DNA of 10,608 nucleotides from JAKFWF01 sp031401535 (GTDB lineage Bacteria; Pseudomonadota; Alphaproteobacteria; Rhizobiales; Hyphomicrobiaceae), in assembly GCA_031401535.1 (NCBI GenBank), contig JANNRP010000312.1:1-10608 (forward strand). The letters are read 5' to 3'. Below are positions 5,733 to 10,608 of this stretch, in pieces; positions within the stretch are counted from its first letter, which is position 1, and the number at the start of each line of letters is the position of its first letter. The notes under the pieces were generated by a model, which did no database searches, was not told the DNA's origin, and worked only from the letters and a program-made list of their open reading frames with translations. Position numbers and translations under genes: made by a program.

Positions 5733-6968
5733 TTAATTGCTCACGACGGGCGCATTACCAGCTGTCACCGCGCGGCGTTCACCCAGTGCGGCTTCGTAAG
5801 CTGCCAACAACTGCGCCCGCTCCGTCTCCCAGCGCAGCATAGCCTTGGCTCTGAGTTGACCAACGCTGGCGAGCTCCCGACGCAAGGGTTGATCGTCAAG
5901 CAAACGCGCCAACTGGCTGGCGAATTCGGTTGGCGCGTTTTGTGTTGCGACCAGCGCTGCTCCGCCGGCAACCTTCATGCCCTCATCAAGATCGAACTGA
6001 ACAAACGGAATGCCGAGGCTCATATACTCGAAAACCTTATTCATAGAGATCTTGTCGTTGTAACCATTTTTCGGGTCCGGGATGGCGCCGATGTCAAACG
6101 TCGAGAATGCCCGCAACAGCGGTTCGCCTGACAGGAAGCCGGTAAACGTCACATAGTCGCCGATGCCACGGTCAGAGATCATCCTTTTCAGGCGATCAAG
6201 CTCGGTCCCTGAGCCAACGATCACACACTGCACATCGCGACGGCCTTGATTGTTGACCAGTTCGGCCATCGCCTCGACCAACAGATCGACACCATCTTGC
6301 GCACCCATTATGCCGACATAACCGATAACGTGGCGGCGGCCATTGCGCAGCACTTCGTTTGGTGCGATCCGTTTGAAGCGCGACAAGTCTGGGATAGAGC
6401 GCACGACAAACACGCGTTCCGGGTTCATGCCACCACGCTCAACCGCGATGCGCTTGAAGGTTTCATTGGTTGCGATCGACACGTCCGCGCAGGCAAACGT
6501 CATCCGTTCCAGGCGCAACAAAAGCCGGTGGAAAAATCCGCGACGTCCGAACTTGGCTTCATAGAGTTCAGGATTGATGTCGTGATGATCGAACAGGAAA
6601 GGCTTGCCGAACAGGTATTTCCAGAATGCGCCGACGATGAAGATCAAGTCGGGAGGATTGCAGGCCTGCACGCAGTCAAAGCCAACCTTGAAATAGGCAC
6701 GGATGCTCAGTGCGAACTCCCAGAACAGAGCCCAGGAATATTCAACCGCATAGCCCAGCGCACCATCGGCCTCGAACGGCAGCGGGTGGCGAAAAACGTG
6801 GATACCGTCTAGCAACTCATAAGATTTCGTGTACTGGGCACCCTTCGGGCAGATCACGGACACCGTATAGCCTGCGTCGCGCAGCGTGGTCGCTTCCTGC
6901 CAGACACGGCGATCAATCGGAACCGTCAGGTTCTCGACGATCATCAACAGGCTAGGTTTCTTCGCCAA
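5733..6968 (-). CDS. GT4-type glycosyltransferase, GT-B fold (411 aa)
   Basis: This is a probable cytosolic or membrane-associated transferase that moves a sugar from an NDP-sugar to a polysaccharide or lipid-linked acceptor. The N-terminal domain reads SLLMIVENLTVPIDRRVWQE, then GYTVSVICP and a DHHD (127-130) at the acceptor side. The C-terminal Rossmann domain starts at IGYVGIMGAQDGVD (216-228), continues with VIVGSGTELDRL (249-260) and VTFTGFL, and ends in KVFEYMSLGIPFV (311-323), the donor-phosphate motif of the GT1_4-like families. In place of the first Glu of the usual E-x7-E pair it has the NGYND...NK variant. Length is complete. TTG 6968 is preferred as start because AGGAG (6977-6981) lies 8 nt upstream; the GTG at 6977 overlaps that site. 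The specific sugar and acceptor cannot be told. No polysaccharide export or other transferase gene is adjacent, so it looks like an isolated copy. Confidence 0.88.
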   Translation of the reverse strand: MAKKPSLLMIVENLTVPIDRRVWQEATTLRDAGYTVSVICPKGAQYTKSYELLDGIHVFRHPLPFEADGALGYAVEYSWALFWEFALSIRAYFKVGFDCVQACNPPDLIFIVGAFWKYLFGKPFLFDHHDINPELYEAKFGRRGFFHRLLLRLERMTFACADVSIATNETFKRIAVERGGMNPERVFVVRSIPDLSRFKRIAPNEVLRNGRRHVIGYVGIMGAQDGVDLLVEAMAELVNNQGRRDVQCVIVGSGTELDRLKRMISDRGIGDYVTFTGFLSGEPLLRAFSTFDIGAIPDPKNGYNDKISMNKVFEYMSLGIPFVQFDLDEGMKVAGGAALVATQNAPTEFASQLARLLDDQPLRRELASVGQLRAKAMLRWETERAQLLAAYEAALGERRAVTAGNAPVVSN

Positions 6969-7008
6969 CGGTCCCACTCCTGGATGTGAGCGGCGCAGGT
7001 CGAGGAGC

Positions 7009-7033
7009 CCCCTCGCATACCGCAGCCGAGGGG
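7009..7033 (-). promoter_or_regulatory. Inverted repeat in the leader of the glycosyltransferase gene
   Basis: CCCCTCG (7009-7015) and CGAGGGG (7027-7033) form a perfect 7-bp dyad with an 11-nt centre, about 40 bp upstream of the chosen start codon. It could be an operator or a 5'-UTR stem-loop. I could not identify a clear promoter in 6982-7222 for either flanking gene. Confidence 0.3.
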
Positions 7034-7222
7034 TATAGTGACAGGGCTTGGTAAACGTTCCGTCGGCGCGGATGGTAAATATCCGATCAGTTTTGTCGCA
7101 GATTGAAACAAACTACATGCCACGACGATCAATAGTCCAAACTTCTGGTCTGTTTCTTGCGTGTTTCCCCTTGTGGAATTCATTGACGATGTCTTAACGT
7201 CGTCGCAGTCACGAGGTGTAGC

Positions 7223-7450
7223 ATGTTCAAAATTTCGCGTTCCAACCCTTGGCCGCCATCGATCGATCTGACGACCGTGCGGCAGACGGTCGCCTACATG
7301 CAGGGCGACATGGCGCGCATCGCAGGATTGGAAAAAATCGCAGCCGCACTGGAGAGCGCACTCAAAGAGATCGACGCCGTGCAGAGCCGCCCAGTGATAC
7401 CGTTAAGCTCTGATGTTACCCGGGCCCGCTTCCTGCCCCGTCGGCATTAG
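7223..7450 (+). CDS. Conserved hypothetical protein (75 aa)
   Basis: The product begins MFKISRSNPWPPSIDLTTVR, has a central helical stretch YMQGDMARIAGLEKIAAALE and ends in a basic FLPRRH. I recognise this layout (short basic N-terminus, W-P-P, D-L-x-T-V-R, Y-M-x-x-D-M, G-L-E-K, F-L-P-R-R-H) as a small conserved hypothetical of Bradyrhizobium-like alphaproteobacteria; its function is not known to me. It has no signal peptide or membrane segment, so it is probably cytosolic. GAGGT at 7213-7217 sits five bases before the ATG, which supports the start. It is a single-gene unit, divergent from the glycosyltransferase and convergent with the hydrolase gene, whose stop codon lies only 11 bp away. 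Confidence 0.8.
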   Translation: MFKISRSNPWPPSIDLTTVRQTVAYMQGDMARIAGLEKIAAALESALKEIDAVQSRPVIPLSSDVTRARFLPRRH

Positions 7451-7461
7451 CAAGGGCGCGT

Positions 7462-8298
7462 TCAGTCAATCGCGCGCGCCATCGCAACAACCCGTGTCAG
7501 CATATCGCTACCAGGCTGGCAGAGTTGATCAACGATCGTAAAGTGATTGGTGCCCTCGATAATTTTGGCCTCTACGTCCGCGCCTTGCGTCTGCCAGACC
7601 GGCACGAGGTCGCGCGCTTGACGTTTGAACTCGTCGCTTTCATTGCCGCCTGCCGCTGCCACAAACGTGCAGCCCTTACGCGGCGCTGGCCAGAACAAAG
7701 GACTAACTGCCCGCGCCGTCACCGCATCCAAGCCGACCGCCTGATTGAGCGACGTGCCAATCAGCGGCGCCAGATCATAGATGCCGGACAGCCCATAGGC
7801 CGCGCTAACGAGATTATCCGGACAGTCATCAGCGCCGGTCATTCCGCCAGCCATTAGACAGGCGGCGAGATGCGCACCCGCTGAGTGGCCCACAATGACT
7901 GGACGGCGTTTTGTTTTGCGCCAAAGCTGCCGCATGAACAACCGTATATCGTCGACAATTTCGGCGACGCCGACATCTGGGCACAACCGATAGGACGGCA
8001 GTGCGACCGAGACGCCTTGGGCGACCAGCTCCCGCGCCACAAACGCATAATCGCTGGCCTGCCCGCGCTGCCAATAGCCACCGTGAATGTAGACGGCCAG
8101 CGGGCCGCGTTCCGCAGCACTCGTTGCGCGATAGAAATCATAGCAGTGACGCGGCCCCGGGCCATAAGCAACGTCGATTTCGGTCGCTAGTTGGGTTCGC
8201 GTGATCGCCGATGCCTGCATCCAGCGCGCGATAATTTCCGCAGAGTTGGCCACGCGTGCCCGGTTGTTATACTCGGCCTCATAGTTCATCAGCACCAT
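7462..8298 (-). CDS. Alpha/beta hydrolase, arylformamidase/esterase-like (278 aa)
   Basis: The opening MNYEAEYNNRARV is characteristic of a bacterial alpha/beta-hydrolase group related to eukaryote-type kynurenine formamidase and HSL-like esterases. Visible elements are the oxyanion loop HGGYW (72-76), the nucleophile elbow GHSAG with Ser139, the SPLFWPAP segment (199-206) typical of this group, an acid candidate in GGNESDEF (Glu220/Asp222) and His252 in TNHFTIV. All catalytic residues are present, no signal peptide is seen, and the length is normal, so an active cytosolic hydrolase of a small ester or N-formyl amide is likely. The substrate is unknown; no tryptophan-catabolism genes are nearby. 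ATG 8298 is chosen because GGAAAGG lies six bases upstream; a TTG at 8319 overlapping the upstream stop is the alternative. It follows the GMC oxidoreductase by 17 bp in one operon. Confidence 0.88.
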   Translation of the reverse strand: MVLMNYEAEYNNRARVANSAEIIARWMQASAITRTQLATEIDVAYGPGPRHCYDFYRATSAAERGPLAVYIHGGYWQRGQASDYAFVARELVAQGVSVALPSYRLCPDVGVAEIVDDIRLFMRQLWRKTKRRPVIVGHSAGAHLAACLMAGGMTGADDCPDNLVSAAYGLSGIYDLAPLIGTSLNQAVGLDAVTARAVSPLFWPAPRKGCTFVAAAGGNESDEFKRQARDLVPVWQTQGADVEAKIIEGTNHFTIVDQLCQPGSDMLTRVVAMARAID

Positions 8299-8315
8299 AA
8301 CGTACCTTTCCACCT

Positions 8316-9947
8316 TCAAGCAGCTTGAACGCGCGACCTTGCATCTTCGATGATCATGTCGGATGCCTTCTCGCCGATCATGATGGTAGGTGCATTGGTG
8401 TTGCCAGATGTCATCGTTGGCATAATCGAAGCGTCGGCAACACGCAGACCTTGGATGCCGTGCACACGCAGGCGTTCATCGACGACGGCGTTCGCATCAC
8501 GCCCCATTTTTGCGGTGCCGCAAGGATGGTAAATCGTTGTTCCCATCTCGCGGGCGAATTGCATGAACTGAGCGTCCGACGTCACGTCTGGGCCCGGCGC
8601 ATGTTCGCGGACGGTAATATCAGCGAACGGTGGTCGTGCAACGATGCGGCGGGCGAGTTTCATGGCATCAAGCAGCACACGTTGATCGATGTCGGCTGCA
8701 AGGTAGTTCGAAATGATCGATGGCTTAACGCTGGCATCCGGCGACGTGATGCGCAGCCATCCGCGACTTTCCGGTCTGAGCTGGCACACAGAAACGATGA
8801 CGCCTGGATACTTGTGCAAACCTTTACCCGGCCCCTCGCCGGATAGCGGTATGAAATGAAACTGGATGTCTGGCACGTCGAGGTCTGGCGAGGATTTGCA
8901 GAATACACCGACGGCACCCGCACCGAAGGTCAGCATGCCGCTACGTTTGACGATGTATTCGACGCCGGTTTTGAATTGCAGCCATCGACTGTGCCAAATC
9001 TCGTTGAGGCTACCGCGTGCGTTCATCTCGTAGATCAGTCGAGCCTGATAGTGGTCCTGCAGGTTCTCGCCGACACCCGGCAAGTCATGCTGGACCTCGA
9101 CACCCGCGGCCTTCAGTACTGCTGCCGGTCCGATGCCAGATACCTGCAGCAACTGTGGCGAGCCGATCGCACCAGCGGACAGGATGACTTCACGGCGGGC
9201 AGCGACAACTTCGCTCATGCCATCGCGCTTGATCCTCACGCCAGTGGCATGCCGACCGTCGAGTACAACCGATTGGGCCTCGGCGTTGGTGATGACATGC
9301 AGGTTCTGTCGCGCTTTGATAGGACGCAGATAGGCGACGGCGGTCGTCGATCGCCGCCCGTTACGGTTGGTCAGCTGGTAGTATCCGACACCCTCCTGGC
9401 TCGGGCCATTGAAATCGGTCGTGTGCGGAATGCCTTCGGCGATACACGACTGGACGAATGCCTCGCACACTGGATTATCCATATGGACATCCGACACGCC
9501 GAGCGGACCATCGACACCGTGCAATTCGTCGGCGCCGCGCTCCTGATGTTCAGCGCGCTTGAAATAGGGGAGCACATCGGCATACGACCAGCCGGCATTG
9601 CCGAACTGTCGCCATACATCGAAGTCGCGCGCCTGTCCGCGCACATAGAGCAATCCGTTGATGGCGCTGGTGCCGCCAAGGACGCGGCCACGCGGCCAAT
9701 TTATTGTCCGCCCGCCCAGGTGCGGCTCGGGTCCGGAGCCGAACTGCCACGTGATCTTGGGGTTGAGGACGTTGCGATAATAGCCAGCCGGAATATGAAT
9801 CCAGGGATTGGTGTCGCGTCCACCGGCTTCGAGCAAGGCCACCGTGACGTTCGCGTCCGCACTCAGCCGGTTGGCCAGCACGCAGCCAGCCGAGCCCGCG
9901 CCGACAATCACATAGTCGTAGCCCGTCGTCGCAACTTGAGTAGCCAT
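8316..9947 (-). CDS. GMC family FAD-dependent oxidoreductase, choline/alcohol dehydrogenase-like (543 aa)
   Basis: GMC enzymes oxidise an alcohol to an aldehyde or ketone with FAD. The FAD-binding Rossmann motif is YVIVGAGSAGCVLANRL (12-28), followed by LLEAGG (38-43). GMC signature 1 is GRVLGGTSAING (87-98) and signature 2 is SAGAIGSPQLLQVSGIG (257-273). The catalytic pair is His474 in YHPCGTAKMG and Asn518 in SGNTNAPTIMIGEKASD. Length and order are those of the choline-dehydrogenase-like group, which includes aliphatic alcohol and polyethylene-glycol dehydrogenases. There is no betaine-aldehyde dehydrogenase, BetI or choline transporter beside it, so betA should not be assumed. ATG 9947 is chosen because GGGGAG (9953-9958) lies five bases upstream; the GTG at 9953 overlaps that site. 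No signal peptide is seen. It is co-directional with the hydrolase gene downstream, which suggests consecutive steps of one catabolic route: oxidation and then hydrolysis, or the reverse. Confidence 0.92.
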   Translation of the reverse strand: MATQVATTGYDYVIVGAGSAGCVLANRLSADANVTVALLEAGGRDTNPWIHIPAGYYRNVLNPKITWQFGSGPEPHLGGRTINWPRGRVLGGTSAINGLLYVRGQARDFDVWRQFGNAGWSYADVLPYFKRAEHQERGADELHGVDGPLGVSDVHMDNPVCEAFVQSCIAEGIPHTTDFNGPSQEGVGYYQLTNRNGRRSTTAVAYLRPIKARQNLHVITNAEAQSVVLDGRHATGVRIKRDGMSEVVAARREVILSAGAIGSPQLLQVSGIGPAAVLKAAGVEVQHDLPGVGENLQDHYQARLIYEMNARGSLNEIWHSRWLQFKTGVEYIVKRSGMLTFGAGAVGVFCKSSPDLDVPDIQFHFIPLSGEGPGKGLHKYPGVIVSVCQLRPESRGWLRITSPDASVKPSIISNYLAADIDQRVLLDAMKLARRIVARPPFADITVREHAPGPDVTSDAQFMQFAREMGTTIYHPCGTAKMGRDANAVVDERLRVHGIQGLRVADASIMPTMTSGNTNAPTIMIGEKASDMIIEDARSRVQAA

Positions 9948-10110
9948 TGGCACTCCCCACCGGTCGACGCTGTCGCGACCCAGTTTCTGTTGATGAGATG
10001 ATAAGAGGCTTGTGTGGGCTTTGCCAACGCAACAGACGCGCCAGTCGAATCACGATATCGCGGATGTGTCATGCGTTTTCGACGTCAACCAACAGGAAAG
10101 CAAAGCTGCC

Positions 10111-10365
10111 ATGGCGAAGAAACCGGCTGGAGAGACTACAGGCAAGGCCGCGGCCAAGTCCGCATCGAAGGTGCTGGCCGACCCGAAATCGAGCAAGGCT
10201 GCGAAGACCGCAGCAGCCTCTGCGCTGACGCAGTCGAGGTCGAAGGAAACGACGAGTGCCAAAGCGGCAACCGCTGCATCGAAGGTGTTGAAAGACCCCA
10301 AGGCCAGCAAGGATGCCAAATCAGCGGCAGCATCTGCTCTGACTCAAAAGGCAAAGAAAAAGTGA
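10111..10365 (+). CDS. Small Lys/Ala-rich protein with internal duplication (84 aa)
   Basis: The product starts MAKKPAGETTGKAAAKSASK and is almost entirely Ala, Lys, Ser and Thr. Two 24-residue copies of ASKVLxDPKxSKxAKxAAAS + ALTQ occupy residues 18-41 and 56-79, identical at 20 positions, with a 38-residue period. A basic KAKKK ends the chain. I recognise it as a widespread short hypothetical of Hyphomicrobiales; the composition recalls histone-H1-like proteins, but nucleic-acid binding is only inferred. ATG 10111 is chosen because the repeat architecture begins there and a GGAAAG lies about ten bases upstream; the open frame continues to 10012 with unrelated, less plausible sequence. It is divergent from the GMC gene and followed by a strong hairpin. 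Confidence 0.8.
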   Translation: MAKKPAGETTGKAAAKSASKVLADPKSSKAAKTAAASALTQSRSKETTSAKAATAASKVLKDPKASKDAKSAAASALTQKAKKK

Positions 10366-10373
10366 ATTTTGTA

Positions 10374-10409
10374 GGCGGTGAATTGGCGATTCGTCGCTCG
10401 TTTGCCGCC
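10374..10409 (+). terminator. 36-nt hairpin terminator between convergent genes
   Basis: GGCGGTGAATTGGCGA pairs over 16 positions with TCGCTCGTTTGCCGCC across a TTCG tetraloop, with one mismatch and four G-U pairs. It begins 9 nt after the TGA of the 84-aa gene and ends one base before the TAA of the minus-strand dehydrogenase, filling nearly the entire gap. The G-U pairs become A-C mismatches in the opposite transcript, so the fold is suited to ending the plus-strand gene. The T-rich run after it (TTACACTTT) is weak. Confidence 0.65.
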
Positions 10410-10608
10410 TTACACTTTCCTATGACGGAGTGCTCGATAGGTCTCAATGACCTGACTGTCGTCACGACCGCCAAGCCCTAGTCCCGCTGCCGCGATAAAC
10501 TGCTGATGCGCAGCAGCTGATAACGGCAGTCCTATTTTGGCAGCGCGGCCCGCATCCAGCACAATACCCAGATCCTTGACGAAGATATCTACAGCGCTGG
10601 TCACTTGT
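10410..10608 (-). CDS. 3-hydroxyisobutyrate / L-threonate dehydrogenase-like protein, C-terminal fragment
   Basis: Only the last ~65 residues are in the window; the gene continues beyond the right edge. The sequence SAVDIFVKDLGIVLDAGR, then GLPLSAAAHQQFIAAAGLGL and GGRDDSQVIETY, is the C-terminal helical domain (NAD-binding-11 type) of beta-hydroxyacid dehydrogenases. The K of VKDL is the conserved catalytic-domain lysine motif of that superfamily. The pattern with FVKDL, P-L-x-A-x-A-H-Q and G-x-x-D-D-S-x-V-I is closest to LtnD (L-threonate dehydrogenase) and its GarR/GlxR relatives, which use NAD to oxidise hydroxy-acids. The exact member cannot be fixed without the N-terminal GxGxxG domain. 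The stop codon directly abuts the hairpin shared with the convergent 84-aa gene. Confidence 0.75.
   Translation of the reverse strand, partial: QVTSAVDIFVKDLGIVLDAGRAAKIGLPLSAAAHQQFIAAAGLGLGGRDDSQVIETYRALRHRKV

Noticed and set aside
5691..6812. Plus-strand ORFs of 146 and 188 codons opposite the glycosyltransferase
   Set aside because: They lie entirely antisense to a complete GT-B protein and show no recognisable domain or ribosome site.
7455..7480. GGCGCG...CGCGCC inverted repeat as a terminator between the 75-aa and hydrolase genes
   Set aside because: Only six base pairs with a 14-nt loop, no T tract on either side, and it lies partly inside the hydrolase coding sequence.
8316..9947. 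Naming the GMC gene betA
   Set aside because: GMC motifs alone do not distinguish choline dehydrogenase from other alcohol dehydrogenases, and no betaine-pathway genes are adjacent.
8856..10001. 381-codon plus-strand ORF opposite the GMC oxidoreductase
   Set aside because: The minus-strand frame contains all GMC signatures and catalytic residues; the plus frame is open because of codon bias in the third position of the real gene.

Overview
The window looks like chromosomal DNA of an alphaproteobacterium of the order Hyphomicrobiales (Bradyrhizobium / Xanthobacteraceae-like). This is inferred from the HisA sequence type and from several small conserved hypothetical proteins that I recognise from that group (143-aa, 75-aa and 84-aa products). 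Base composition is moderately GC-rich, with an AT-rich island at about 5571-5670. I see no tRNA, rRNA, insertion sequence, CRISPR array or phage gene.

Layout from left to right. At 1-98 (minus) is the N-terminus of a Cas2/SinR-like ferredoxin-fold protein, preceded by a 16-bp tandem repeat. At 405-836 (minus) is a small HTH-like protein, and divergent from it at 870-1637 (plus) is hisA, here without any other his gene beside it. A 366-bp gap follows. Then come two minus-strand genes for exported, cysteine-rich proteins: a 265-aa protein (4770-5567) and, downstream of it, an 865-aa mosaic repeat protein (2004-4601). The second has an Ala/Gln/Lys coiled-coil stalk, a block of CPxGQ...NGxCE modules, a hydrophobic segment and eight 19-residue C-terminal repeats. 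A promoter-like site, a terminator-like hairpin and a second perfect hairpin punctuate this pair. Next are a GT4-type glycosyltransferase (5733-6968, minus) and a 75-aa conserved hypothetical (7223-7450, plus).

The right third is catabolic in flavour. A GMC-family FAD oxidoreductase (8316-9947) and an arylformamidase/esterase-like alpha/beta hydrolase (7462-8298) form a minus-strand operon with a 17-bp gap. They are followed by an 84-aa Lys/Ala-rich protein with an internal duplication (10111-10365, plus). A 36-nt hairpin at 10374-10409 separates it from the C-terminus of a 3-hydroxyisobutyrate/L-threonate dehydrogenase-like protein (10410-10608, minus, cut by the window end).

The most unusual content is the cysteine-rich pair at 2004-5567. 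The long protein is built from at least five tandem-repeat systems with different periods (12, 23, 27, about 85 and 19 residues), two of which abut almost seamlessly, and the 19-residue array ends exactly at the stop codon. I do not recognise a named family for it. An envelope-spanning or surface stalk protein is the best structural guess. Several annotated starts (TTG at 4601, TTG at 6968, ATG at 8298, ATG at 9947, ATG at 10111) were chosen from Shine-Dalgarno spacing and are shorter than the longest possible ORF.
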